Below are positions 43,281 through 52,454 of a DNA stretch of 64,000 nt, one piece after another. Numbering within the stretch: position 1 is the first letter of the stretch; every line of letters begins with the position of its first letter. Made by a program: the position numbers and the translations under genes. The DNA comes from Lentisphaerae bacterium ADurb.Bin082 (GTDB lineage Bacteria > Verrucomicrobiota > Lentisphaeria > Oligosphaerales > Oligosphaeraceae), in the NCBI GenBank assembly GCA_002070945.1, contig MWEG01000092.1, positions 1-64,000 on the forward strand, given 5' to 3'. The notes beneath the pieces are model-generated. The model searched no databases. It was given only the letters and a program-made list of their open reading frames with translations, and was not told the DNA's origin.

Positions 43281-46200
43281 CTACTTGATTTCGTACACCG
43301 CCTTGTTGCAGCGGATCAGCACGCGGTCTTCCACTGTCACGATTTCATTGGCATTTTCCGGCAGCTTGAACTCTGCCACCGGCTCACCCGCGCCGTCAAA
43401 TACCATCCCGCGCAGTTCTCCGGCGACATAAATTTTCTTCCCTGCCACCCCCACCTTGGCCGGCATGAACGGCAAGGGCTTGTTCCACAACGCATCTGCT
43501 TTGCCATCAAGCAAGACCAGTTCGCGGAATTTGTTTACCAGCGCAATCTCCGGTCGTCTGTCCCCGGTCACATCTCCTGCCGCCAGGTCGAGATAGAATT
43601 TCCCCATCCCTTTCTCTCCCGGTCCCAGATTCAACTGATACTTGGGCTTGCCGTCGCCGTCGTACACATTCAGCCATAAGTACATTCCCTGGCTGTCTGC
43701 GGCCACTTCGTCCTTGCCGTCACCGTCAAAGTCGGCAATGAACGCTTTGGTTCGGTACAGTGATCCGAACGACGGGAAGTTCTTGAACCCCGGCAGATTG
43801 TCGCGGAACCTCACCGCACTTGAGCCGTCATAGCCATCCACTGTCCACATGTAGTTGCCGTCGGCCGCCGAGTGGCGCAGCGCAAAGACATTTTCAAAGC
43901 CATGCTCGCCTTTGACCACCCCCAGCTGCCGCCCCGGCCCCCAGGTGTGTGGATAACGCCGGATCAAACTGCCATCCGCAGCGATCTTCTCGGTGGTGCA
44001 GGCGCTTCCGGCGAATAGCGCCTCTCCGTCGCGGGTTGCGGCCACTGCCAGCGAATAAACCCCGGGATATGCCGGTTTGAACCAGTAATACTTCTGGGTC
44101 GCCTCCACTTCGGGCGCCAGCACCGAGGTGAATACCCAGCGCCGGGAACCGTTGGCATTGAATGCGATTACCTTGTCGTCGGCACAGCCGACGAGGATCA
44201 AATTTTCCTTGGGCCACTCGACTGCGCACTGAATCCGTGCGTCGGCATCGAAACTTTTCAATATCTCGCCATCGGGTTTGAGCCGGAAAAGCCTGGCGCC
44301 GGAGGCTGCCAGGCAGTCGCCCCCGGCAAGCTGGGTCAAGACATTCACCCGCTCCTCGAAGTCAGCGAGCTTGACCGCCGACCAATCGGGCAGCGTCAGC
44401 GTTGTCGCCTTGGCTTTGGCCGTTGCTGGGACGACTGCGTCGAGAGCTTGGCGATATTTCGCCAGCGCCGCATCTGGCAGCTTGATGCTGAAGATGTTGT
44501 CCCCGTGATTGAGCTTTTCGCTCCTGCCGCCCTCAAAGCGAATCGCGCCCGCTTTCGCCGACAGGATGATCGTTTTGCCGGAGACGAGTTCCCAGTCCAC
44601 CGTCACTTTGCCGTCGCTCTGGAACAAACCGTCGATTCGAGTGGCATTGAGGGCAAAGAGATGGTTCGCCTCAAGCAACGCCAATTCGGCGTGGCCGAAA
44701 CGGCTTTCGCCGGTGAATGCAATCGCCGGTTCGGGAGCGATGATTTTGGCGCTGCCGGCGTCAAGCCGCACGACATGCGCCGGAGCGTCACGGGTTTCTG
44801 ATTTGATCAAGGTGAAAATGCTTTCAGCGCGGTTTTTGACCCCGGCGAGCTTGACTTTTGTGTAGGCGCTTTCAGTGTCGATGACGCCGCTCTCGCCGTT
44901 GGCAGTGGTGAGCGCGGTCTGCTCTGCAATGACTGGAACGAGTGAGATCGACTGTGCCCCGAGCCATGCCGTTTTGATTTGGGGATTGACCGAAGCGACT
45001 TCGATTTCCAGCTGGTGTTCACCCTTGGCAAGTTCGACCTTGCCGAGCGAAATGACTTCCGGCTGGATGTCGCGCGTTTCGCTGTAGTGCGGCACCTTGG
45101 CTTTGAGGAGTTTGCCGTCGAGTTTGAGATTGACCTCTGCCGCCCGGGAGTTGTGCTGCATCAAGGTGATTTTGAGTTCGCCCGAGAAAGCTTTGGCAAG
45201 GTCGAAGCCGATCTGGGCGCGGTCGCCCACCTTGGCGGTTTCAAACAGCGTGTTGCGTGGGCCTGACGAGACCCAGCACTCCGGCACGGCGGCGAGCTTG
45301 CAGTCGCGAATCCTCAACACGTTGCCCCCCGCCATAGCGAGCTTCCCTGGCTCTGCCGCCGCCGTTGTCGGCGCGGCGGTCTGGAAATTGAGCACCGCTG
45401 TGAGTTCTCCGGAGTCGGAGCGTGGGATCACCGTATCGGCGATAACCGCGAAGTCGCCTTTGCGCAGCAGCAGTTTGCGCTGCCACTTGCAATAGGCATG
45501 ATCCGGCACGGCGCCGGCGAACCAGACGCTCTGGCCGGTGACGCCGAAGTCGTCGAGTTCGCCCATAGTCGGGATATGCGCTTCGGTTCCCCCCGCGAGA
45601 TAGGGCTGGAGGTAGTTGCCGAGGCCTGCAAGAATGTTGCGCCCGCTGATCCGCAATCCGTAGATCGACAGCAGTTTGTAGGGTGTCCGGTACTCCTCGT
45701 TGTGGCAGTTCACGCTGATCCAGTCGCCCCCAGCGCCGACTTGGTCGCGGTAGCCGATGCCGCGGAAGCAATTTTCGATTGGATTGGCGAGCTTGAACAT
45801 TTTGTGTTCTGTCGGATTCATTGGCGCTGCGGTCCATCTGCCGATGAGTTCCGTTGGCGGGCGCTTGGCGGTCTTGCCGCTGGGCGCGAAGCTTTGTCCG
45901 ATTTTGAACCCAGGTTTGGCTGGCGGCAGCAAGTCGGCGTAATAGAGGTATTTGCCGTCGCCGGTCTGCTCGGCAGCGAGGTAAAAGGTCAGCCGCGAGG
46001 CGGTTCCGAGGTTTTCGCTTGAGCTGGTGCCGTTCCACTGGGTTTCAAAGAAGCGCAACGCCTTGGCCCACGCTCCCTCGGGCTCGAAGTTGCGTTCTCC
46101 AGCGAGGGCGAGGTAATGCGCACCTGGGTTGATGGCGCCCGAGAGGAACCAGCGGACGATGCCGCGCTCCCCCTCAATCCAGCCATCCGGGTGCTGGAGG

Positions 46201-47735
46201 TAAGCCATCGTTCCGGTAGCTGATTTGAGCGCCCGTGTCCAGACCGCGTCGGGATAGTCGCGAACAAAGTAGCGGGCGAGGACATAGAGCGAAATCGCCC
46301 CCCACTGACCGTGGCGGCTGGGGATTACCGCGCTGCTGGCGCGACCGTAGATCAACTTGCCGATTCCCCCGTGGTCGAGCTGGCGGGCGAGAGCCTGGGT
46401 GACTTTGAGCCGGTCTTCGTCGCTGAACACCGGATGTTCCTCAATGAGGTCCCAGAGGAGAATCATCTGGTGCCCCATGTAGTGATAGGGCGAAGAGAGC
46501 GGGGTGGCAGGGTTCTCGATGCTCTCGGCGTTGAACTTCTGGAAATCCTTGATCGCGGCGGCGTCGGGAAAGGCAAGGCGTAGAAATTCCTTGGCGTACT
46601 TGGTATCGCCAGTCTGGTAAAAAAGCGCCATTTGAACCGCCACGTAGTTCCAGCCGTAGCCCCAGCGGATGCCGGAGAGCATCTGCGAGTTGAAGTTTTC
46701 GGGGTCGTATCCGTCGACTTCGCCGGTATAGGCGGGGACGCGGAGCTTGAGGAGATGACCGAGTTCTTTGGGCTTGCTGGCCAGCTCTTCGAGCAGTGCC
46801 TTGACCGCGTCATTGACGCCGGAGTCGTCGCTGCCGCCAACGATGATTACGTTGAAGTTGCCGCCGGTCGGATTGTGGAGCGAACGGAGTTCAAAGCCGC
46901 CCGCCCCAGGGTAGGTCGAGTCCGTGTAGACGAATCCCTGGCGGTACAAGCTGTCCAGGAGTTCGTTGTTGTCACGCGAACCGAGCGCAATCACGTTTTG
47001 CCTCAAGGGGAGCGGGACTTTGCCGCCAGCGACGACCGGGACTTTGTTGCCAGTAATCGCTTCGAGCGCGGCGGCGACTTGCCGCGCCCCGTCCTCCGCC
47101 GCCGGGGTAGAGCCGGCGGCGATCACGATGCCGTCAAGCCGAGTGGCGAGCGATAAATTTTTGAGCTTGCCGATCACCGGGGTCAAGCCGGCGCGGGTGA
47201 AGTCCTTGACTTGCTTCAGCTCGACTTTTTTGACGGCAACGGCAGGAGTGTCTTTTTTGTGGGTGTAGAGATAGACCCGGATGGTCTCGGTTCCCTCTGG
47301 GGCTTCGATGCCGGCGTAGGTGGTTGAGAAGGCTTCGTGGCTGTCTGCTTCGAGCGGAACTTGGACGAATTTCCCCTGCGGCAGGAGCCGAAGCTGGAGA
47401 AATGTTCCGGCTGAATTGCTGTTGGCATGCTGGAGCTTCACCTCAACGACGGCTTCGTGCTTGCCAGGCTTGACTGGCGTGACATCCTGGAAAAGGCCAG
47501 CTTCGGCTTCGTCATCGGGATCAGTAATGAGCAGAAGTCCGTCTTTGACATGGGCGCCTGGCTTGATTGAGCCGTAGGCGATCCAGCCCGCTGGGAAGCC
47601 GTCGGGGTCAACGATGGCGAAATCGCCATTGCGAAGCTCGCCAGGTTTTCCGGGAACCGCCGCAGCGGCGAGTAACGTCGGCATGACCATGCCACCCAAT
47701 AGCAGCAACGTGAGTTTATGTTTGGAAAGCCACAT
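43281..47735 (-). CDS. Large secreted heparinase/lyase-like protein with beta-propeller end (1484 aa)
   Basis: A signal peptide is visible (MWLSKHKLTLLLLGGMV... to AAAAVPG). Then, in order: a carbohydrate-binding-like beta domain (about 30-185); an alpha/beta module (about 190-330, GIVIAAGSTPAAEDGARQVA) like the N-terminal domain of alpha-glucuronidase-type hydrolases; an (alpha/alpha) toroid (about 340-640; HYMGHQMILLWDLIEEHP) as in heparinase II/III and alginate lyases; a beta-sandwich; and a C-terminal beta-propeller (about 1120-1484) with DFDGDGKDE and DVTGDRRPE Ca2+-type FG-GAP motifs. Role: outside or envelope-bound polysaccharide breakdown, inferred. Substrate unknown. A catalytic Tyr/His was not located with confidence. 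Confidence 0.75.
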   Translation of the reverse strand: MWLSKHKLTLLLLGGMVMPTLLAAAAVPGKPGELRNGDFAIVDPDGFPAGWIAYGSIKPGAHVKDGLLLITDPDDEAEAGLFQDVTPVKPGKHEAVVEVKLQHANSNSAGTFLQLRLLPQGKFVQVPLEADSHEAFSTTYAGIEAPEGTETIRVYLYTHKKDTPAVAVKKVELKQVKDFTRAGLTPVIGKLKNLSLATRLDGIVIAAGSTPAAEDGARQVAAALEAITGNKVPVVAGGKVPLPLRQNVIALGSRDNNELLDSLYRQGFVYTDSTYPGAGGFELRSLHNPTGGNFNVIIVGGSDDSGVNDAVKALLEELASKPKELGHLLKLRVPAYTGEVDGYDPENFNSQMLSGIRWGYGWNYVAVQMALFYQTGDTKYAKEFLRLAFPDAAAIKDFQKFNAESIENPATPLSSPYHYMGHQMILLWDLIEEHPVFSDEDRLKVTQALARQLDHGGIGKLIYGRASSAVIPSRHGQWGAISLYVLARYFVRDYPDAVWTRALKSATGTMAYLQHPDGWIEGERGIVRWFLSGAINPGAHYLALAGERNFEPEGAWAKALRFFETQWNGTSSSENLGTASRLTFYLAAEQTGDGKYLYYADLLPPAKPGFKIGQSFAPSGKTAKRPPTELIGRWTAAPMNPTEHKMFKLANPIENCFRGIGYRDQVGAGGDWISVNCHNEEYRTPYKLLSIYGLRISGRNILAGLGNYLQPYLAGGTEAHIPTMGELDDFGVTGQSVWFAGAVPDHAYCKWQRKLLLRKGDFAVIADTVIPRSDSGELTAVLNFQTAAPTTAAAEPGKLAMAGGNVLRIRDCKLAAVPECWVSSGPRNTLFETAKVGDRAQIGFDLAKAFSGELKITLMQHNSRAAEVNLKLDGKLLKAKVPHYSETRDIQPEVISLGKVELAKGEHQLEIEVASVNPQIKTAWLGAQSISLVPVIAEQTALTTANGESGVIDTESAYTKVKLAGVKNRAESIFTLIKSETRDAPAHVVRLDAGSAKIIAPEPAIAFTGESRFGHAELALLEANHLFALNATRIDGLFQSDGKVTVDWELVSGKTIILSAKAGAIRFEGGRSEKLNHGDNIFSIKLPDAALAKYRQALDAVVPATAKAKATTLTLPDWSAVKLADFEERVNVLTQLAGGDCLAASGARLFRLKPDGEILKSFDADARIQCAVEWPKENLILVGCADDKVIAFNANGSRRWVFTSVLAPEVEATQKYYWFKPAYPGVYSLAVAATRDGEALFAGSACTTEKIAADGSLIRRYPHTWGPGRQLGVVKGEHGFENVFALRHSAADGNYMWTVDGYDGSSAVRFRDNLPGFKNFPSFGSLYRTKAFIADFDGDGKDEVAADSQGMYLWLNVYDGDGKPKYQLNLGPGEKGMGKFYLDLAAGDVTGDRRPEIALVNKFRELVLLDGKADALWNKPLPFMPAKVGVAGKKIYVAGELRGMVFDGAGEPVAEFKLPENANEIVTVEDRVLIRCNKAVYEIK

Positions 47736-47952
47736 CGCCTATTCCTTTGCTGAGTTATGGCTTGCTTCCTTGCTATGACTGCTAGAATGGAAATAGCAAG
47801 GCAATGGTGCAAGACGCGCCACCCTCACTCTTCGCCGTATCTTTTCTCCACCGCCCATGAACGTCCACTAGTGTTCACGTTTACTTATTTATCGTCCCAG
47901 TGTTTTTTGGGGTGGTTGCAACCCCTGCCTGCGGGCAGGTGGCGACGGCTGA

Positions 47953-48657
47953 TTACTGGTTCCAGTACAGGAATGCCTCGCTAACGATGCGTCTAGTGTT
48001 GGTGGCGCTGTTGTACGGCCAGCTGCCGCCGATGGGCGCGGTGGTGCCTTTCCACCATTGCGCATGACCATCAGCATGTACGGCATTGGCGCCGTAGTTG
48101 TGATCAATCCACATGGCGTACCATTGCTTGCCGAGAATGTATAAGCAGTCATTGCCCGAGCCTTTTTCAGACAAGAGAACGCAGCCACTGGGGCGGGTGA
48201 TTGACTGGGCAACGCGCGGGTGCCAGAACAGCGATTCTGGAGTAATCATGTTGGAGACGTAATCGGCACCGGCGGGCATGCCGTAGTTGACCATGTAGAA
48301 ATCGGATGTATTGGAGGGGCATTTGTAGGGCTTGACGTCGCCGACATAAGGATAAATCGCATTGGCCCAGCTGGGACGCCAGTCGGTCTCTGACCTCTGG
48401 AGAAACTTGGGGATTTCCGGGATGGGCGCGACAGCCGTACTCATCTTCATCGTAGCGTGCCAGCAACTCGGGAAATAATCTTCGTTATCGTGCGAGTACA
48501 TAGTCTGCGCCAGGCCAAGCTGTTTGAGATTGCTGGTGCAAGAGATCGACCTGGCCTTGTCCCGCGCCTTGCTCAAGGCCGGCAGCAGCATGGCGGCGAG
48601 AATGGCAATAATCGCAATCACGACCAAAAGCTCAATGAGGGTGAAATGCTTTTTCAT
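47953..48657 (-). CDS. Pseudopilin-type H-X9-DG protein (234 aa)
   Basis: Type II secretion pseudopilin-like N-terminus: basic MKKH, then [20 protein letters not shown], the conserved pilin hydrophobic helix with Glu5. The residue before Phe1 is His instead of the usual Gly, so processing by prepilin peptidase is uncertain. Residues about 190-205 hold [13 protein letters not shown], i.e. His, nine residues, Asp-Gly: the H-X9-DG motif of the DUF1559-type proteins amplified in PVC bacteria. It lies upstream of the 1484-residue gene, and just after the right ~42-bp inverted repeat. Confidence 0.88.
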   Translation of the reverse strand: MKKHFTLIELLVVIAIIAILAAMLLPALSKARDKARSISCTSNLKQLGLAQTMYSHDNEDYFPSCWHATMKMSTAVAPIPEIPKFLQRSETDWRPSWANAIYPYVGDVKPYKCPSNTSDFYMVNYGMPAGADYVSNMITPESLFWHPRVAQSITRPSGCVLLSEKGSGNDCLYILGKQWYAMWIDHNYGANAVHADGHAQWWKGTTAPIGGSWPYNSATNTRRIVSEAFLYWNQ

Positions 48658-48683
48658 GTTTTTCCTCCATTCCTTGGGGTCCT

Positions 48684-48724
48684 GTACTACTAACGACCAA
48701 CTTCTTGTTTTTGGGGAAAGATTT
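48684..48724 (-). repeat. Right ~42-bp inverted repeat (bracket R)
   Basis: On the minus strand AAATCTTTCCCCAAAAACAA, GAAGTTGGTCGTTAGTAGTA, C. It is the inverted partner of 42001-42043 and lies in the leader of the pseudopilin gene, just beyond the broken end of an oxidoreductase gene. Confidence 0.75.
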
Positions 48725-48745
48725 GATCCTAACTTTGGGACACCA

Positions 48746-48913
48746 CTAATCGGTTATGGTGAGTTCCTGGAAGTTTCGTTTCAGTTCGACCGCCCTTTGC
48801 TCTTGACTTTCCACGATGGCATGGAGGTCAAATTGCCCGAGGCTAGATATGGTCGGAGTCGTACTATGGACGGCAAACCCACCCCCGCCGATAATGGCGC
48901 AACCGTGTTTCAT
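48746..48913 (-). pseudogene. Truncated Gfo/Idh/MocA-type oxidoreductase, N-terminal fragment
   Basis: ATG at 48913-48911 with GGAGG upstream, 5 nt after the GntR stop. The 55-residue product reads MKHGCAIIGGGGFAVHS, then FDLHAIVESQEQRAVELKRN, the beta-alpha-beta Rossmann NAD(P) motif (GxGxxA) and the acidic end of strand 2 as in Gfo/Idh/MocA dehydrogenases. A stop follows at 48746, 300 residues too soon, and the next bases belong to the right ~42-bp inverted repeat. It is a remnant of an intact regulator-dehydrogenase operon cut by rearrangement; a functional short protein is unlikely. Confidence 0.7.
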
Positions 48914-48918
48914 TTGAT

Positions 48919-49923
48919 TCACACCTCCAGTTTTACATCCAGGTAGATTCTGCGTGCTTGGGTTCCGTTGTATCTTATGCGGCGCAACGCTTCTTCGAAG
49001 ACGGCGTAACCGGCGGCCGTCCAATCGGTTTTTATCACTGGGCCAGGCTCAAATCCAGGTACCCACAGTCGTTTCCCGTCAAGCGAGATTACATTTGGAA
49101 AATCATGGCACAGGAACTCTCCGTGCCGTTGGCGATAGGCTTTGGCGAAATTGTTGTAACAAGTGCCTCCGGTAAAGAAAAAACCATGCCTGGCATCATC
49201 GAGACAGGACAGGTTCGGGGGGGTCGGCGGGGTCGGCGGCATAAACTCGAAAGTGCCATGTTCCTGCCAAATGGCTGCAAATACGTTGCCACGCCGCTCG
49301 TGCAATGGTGTGTTACTATTGAATATCCTGACATGCGAAACATTACGGCCAAGGAAAAAGTCGGTAGCAAGCGTTGCCGCGTTGAGGGGGTCCAAGGAGA
49401 CCACCGAAACTACTCCATTGTACATGTTATCCATTTCCAGACCGACTATCGGCCGTCCCTGCGGCATGATTTCAAGGTTGCAGTCATAATTGTTCAGCAG
49501 CAAGATGGCGTCGTTGCTTTCGGCGATTCGGTTTAGGTCTTGGGAAGTCATTTGTATAATATTCAGGTAATGAAGTTCCAGCGTTACCCGCGATTCCGCA
49601 GCCAGCCGCTGTATACCCAGAAATGCATGTGCGCAGAATGAGGTGTCAAGATTGTTGGTGCTCATGACAACACCTAATTTCAATTCCGCAAGGGGCAAGC
49701 AGTTGTTTCTCGCAGACACATATACACCATCGCCAGGGCGGCAGTCCAGTAACCCCTTGGCAGTCATGGCCTTGATGCCACGCTGAACCGTACCCAGCGA
49801 CAAGTCAAACTGCTGCATCAATTGTCGTTGGGAGGGAAGCTTGGAACCGGGTTCGAAGGCGCCGGATGCAATCATAGCCTCCAGATAACCGGTCATATTG
49901 GAATATTTTTGGGTTATCATCAA
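48919..49923 (-). CDS. GntR-family regulator with periplasmic-binding-like domain (334 aa)
   Basis: Residues about 5-75 are a GntR winged helix: GYLEAMIASGAFEPGSKLPS then QRQLMQQFDLSLGTVQRGIK and GLLDCRPGDGVYV. Residues about 80-334 (LAELKLGVVMSTNNLDTS) look like a sugar-binding LacI/PBP-type effector domain, as in AraR or other sugar-responsive GntR regulators. It was probably followed by the now truncated oxidoreductase, 5 nt downstream. Its ligand is unknown. Confidence 0.85.
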   Translation of the reverse strand: MMITQKYSNMTGYLEAMIASGAFEPGSKLPSQRQLMQQFDLSLGTVQRGIKAMTAKGLLDCRPGDGVYVSARNNCLPLAELKLGVVMSTNNLDTSFCAHAFLGIQRLAAESRVTLELHYLNIIQMTSQDLNRIAESNDAILLLNNYDCNLEIMPQGRPIVGLEMDNMYNGVVSVVSLDPLNAATLATDFFLGRNVSHVRIFNSNTPLHERRGNVFAAIWQEHGTFEFMPPTPPTPPNLSCLDDARHGFFFTGGTCYNNFAKAYRQRHGEFLCHDFPNVISLDGKRLWVPGFEPGPVIKTDWTAAGYAVFEEALRRIRYNGTQARRIYLDVKLEV

Positions 49924-50032
49924 TAATTTCTTTAACTGTATTAAACTGATTCAAAAAAGCGATTCGCCGCTATACTGTACAATTGTTTTTTTGGAAAGCA
50001 AGTTGCAAAAAAATAAAAAATAGGCGTAACTG

Positions 50033-50092
50033 GAAAAAGCAAAGGGTCAGTCTTCTATAGCGCCTTGGGGCGGCATTGCAGAGGACTGACCC
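50033..50092 (-). terminator. Hairpin terminator of the symporter operon
   Basis: A 13-bp stem, GGGTCAGTCYTCT (50044-50056) with AGAGGACTGACCC (50080-50092), closes a 23-nt loop. On the minus strand a TTTGCTTTTT stretch follows, 24 nt after the symporter stop. The left arm GGTCAGTCTTCT also occurs at 20658, so this terminator may derive from a mobile repeat. Confidence 0.7.
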
Positions 50093-50115
50093 ATCACACA
50101 AAAAGGCGCGCAATC

Positions 50116-52416
50116 TTATTTTTCTTTTTCTTGCCTGGCCTGTGCTTTTGCGATAGCTTCGTGGTCTGCCACGGAGACATTGTCTTCCACTCGTCCATCG
50201 TCGAGCGGGTTGTCTTCTCTTGCGGCCAAGTCTCTGAAGAGTCTTTTCAAGTCTATTACTCCTCCGGTGATAAACCACACCGTTGAGATTACGCCGATTA
50301 TTGCTGCTACCCCAATATGCACGACAAAGAAGTAACGGCTCCAGTATTTGTTTGGCCATGGCGAGACCAGGTTCCAGATCAGCACTCCAATGAAGCACAG
50401 TCCTACATTCCAGACAATGGAATAGAAGAATACGCTCCATGCGATGATGCGGTCGCCCCTGGTGTATTCCGGGGTAATGCCGATGAGTTTGCTGAAAACG
50501 TTGCGCAGGCTCCAGGGCGATTTGATTGTCTTTTCGCCATCAACGCTGTAAATGCCGCGATGCAGCATTCTGTCGAGGTCGTATGGTTCGCGCATGGTGA
50601 TTAGGGACACTATGATGTAGGCCAGAATGCCGCCGATCATGGCCAAGAAGAAAAGCTCGTATGAGTTAAGGGGGAACTTCAGCGGATCCATGCGCCAAAG
50701 GATATAAGGCTCGAAGGAGCCTGAAAGCTTGCGCAGCAAGGCGTCAAGCGGCTCAACCCATTGCCGGTTTTGCAGGAACGGGTAGATGTGCGCAGCCCAG
50801 GTGCGTTGGAGAATCAGACCGCCAGCTGTGATGCCGGAACCGACAATAATCGAGGCAAAAGCGCCAGCCGAGGTGCCGAAACGCGAATAAAGGCCGAAGA
50901 TCATGACCGGGCCAGCGCCGCCGAACCAGACCGCCTGCATGATGACAAGGAACATCTGAATGTAGTCAAGCTGGACAAAGAACGCAGACACGATAAAAAA
51001 GAAAATCGCTACAAGCACGGAGACAATTTTCACTGCGCGTACGTGCGTCTTGGGTCCCAGCGGCTCTTTCCGGAGCGGGACAATGATATCTTGGACTATG
51101 GTGGATGAGGAATTGAAAATCCGGCTGTCATCGGTAGACACTAGCAGCATGAACATCAGGAGGCAAAAGAGGCCCATCAGCCCAATGGGAAGCATTTTTC
51201 GCATGGCGATGCTCAGCATCATCTGGCTGTAGAGGGATTTGTATTTTTGGAGCGTGAGGTTCCCTTCGGGGGAATCACCCAAAACACTTGCCGCTTTATC
51301 AAAATAGGGCGTATCCGGATTGTCAGCACGGGAGAAGGGCTTCATTTCCTCGGTTTTGCTGGTCATTGGGGGCAGCATTGCCATCTCTGCATTGAAGTGG
51401 GTAAGTTCTTGCGGATCAGTGATGACTTCTTTTGCCACGCGTGTTGACAAGGTTTGGCGGATTTCGTGGGCAGTGGCGGAATGATTTTCATGGGTCATGA
51501 CCGTGACGATCATAACTGCGATGAGAGTGCACATCATCATGGAAAAGCCATTTCGCCAGGAGCCGAGCAGTCCGGCCATTTTTTGCTCGTGCGGGGTGCG
51601 TCCTGAGGTCGTCGTGTCATTGCCTATCCAACTGGCGCGGTTGAGAATACAGCTCATGATGCCTACGATTAGGCCGAATACGTTGAAATCTCGGAGCTTG
51701 GCGATATCAAAGGGGTTGAGGAAGCTTTCGCCTGGAACCCTATTGAGCATGGCTGGCGCAATCTCTTTTGGCCAGGAAAAGGTTACAAAGATAAAGAGGA
51801 TAACTAGCACAAAGATCGGGTAGCTGAGCAATCCTTGGAAGCAGTCTGTAATCAGCAGCGAGATTCGGCCCCCGGGCAAAAGCAAGATTAACGCCAAGAT
51901 CAGGACAATGCCGACAGCGAGAAGAAAGGTCGAGACATTGACTCCGAAAATTTGTATTGTATTGGGTATCCCGAGAAAATACAGGAAGAATTTTGCTGCG
52001 ACGGCTGGGCCGATGGCATTGCACATCATTTCTGAGATGGTGCGCAGCGTGGAAGCGAAAATGCGGAAGGGTCGGTTATAGCGGATTTCCAGAAATTGCC
52101 CGATGGATAGCGCCTTTGTTTCCCGGAATCTATAGACGCAGTATCCGGTCAGCGCCATGATGATGGAGATTGGCGCAATGATATTAGACCAAAACGAGAG
52201 CGCGAATCCGGTCTGATAATTTACTTCGACCAAGGCAACCAGCGTGATGACACTCAAGGCAGAGGCCATGTCGCCCACACTGATGACATATCTGCCTGCC
52301 ACGCGGCCGGCAGCCAGATAGTCGACTACGCCCCTGACATATTTTTTGGAATAAATTGCCAAGGCCATAATCAGCGCCATCGGCACCAAGGTGATGAGCC
52401 AGTCGAGCCAGTGCAT
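50116..52416 (-). CDS. Sodium:solute symporter family transporter (766 aa)
   Basis: Multi-spanning inner-membrane protein of the SSS (SLC5-type) family. N-terminal helix LVPMALIMALAIYS, then KKYVRGVVDYLAAGRVAGRY, the usual stretch preceding the second helix, and repeated hydrophobic spans through about residue 680. A soluble loop of ~90 residues around 330-430 and a charged C-terminal tail are larger than in the basic family. It is the last gene of the glycosidase operon and probably takes up the released sugar with Na+. Confidence 0.87.
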   Translation of the reverse strand: MHWLDWLITLVPMALIMALAIYSKKYVRGVVDYLAAGRVAGRYVISVGDMASALSVITLVALVEVNYQTGFALSFWSNIIAPISIIMALTGYCVYRFRETKALSIGQFLEIRYNRPFRIFASTLRTISEMMCNAIGPAVAAKFFLYFLGIPNTIQIFGVNVSTFLLAVGIVLILALILLLPGGRISLLITDCFQGLLSYPIFVLVILFIFVTFSWPKEIAPAMLNRVPGESFLNPFDIAKLRDFNVFGLIVGIMSCILNRASWIGNDTTTSGRTPHEQKMAGLLGSWRNGFSMMMCTLIAVMIVTVMTHENHSATAHEIRQTLSTRVAKEVITDPQELTHFNAEMAMLPPMTSKTEEMKPFSRADNPDTPYFDKAASVLGDSPEGNLTLQKYKSLYSQMMLSIAMRKMLPIGLMGLFCLLMFMLLVSTDDSRIFNSSSTIVQDIIVPLRKEPLGPKTHVRAVKIVSVLVAIFFFIVSAFFVQLDYIQMFLVIMQAVWFGGAGPVMIFGLYSRFGTSAGAFASIIVGSGITAGGLILQRTWAAHIYPFLQNRQWVEPLDALLRKLSGSFEPYILWRMDPLKFPLNSYELFFLAMIGGILAYIIVSLITMREPYDLDRMLHRGIYSVDGEKTIKSPWSLRNVFSKLIGITPEYTRGDRIIAWSVFFYSIVWNVGLCFIGVLIWNLVSPWPNKYWSRYFFVVHIGVAAIIGVISTVWFITGGVIDLKRLFRDLAAREDNPLDDGRVEDNVSVADHEAIAKAQARQEKEK

Positions 52417-52454
52417 GCCAACTCCTTGTTCCTGTTGATGTTATTATATCAGTA

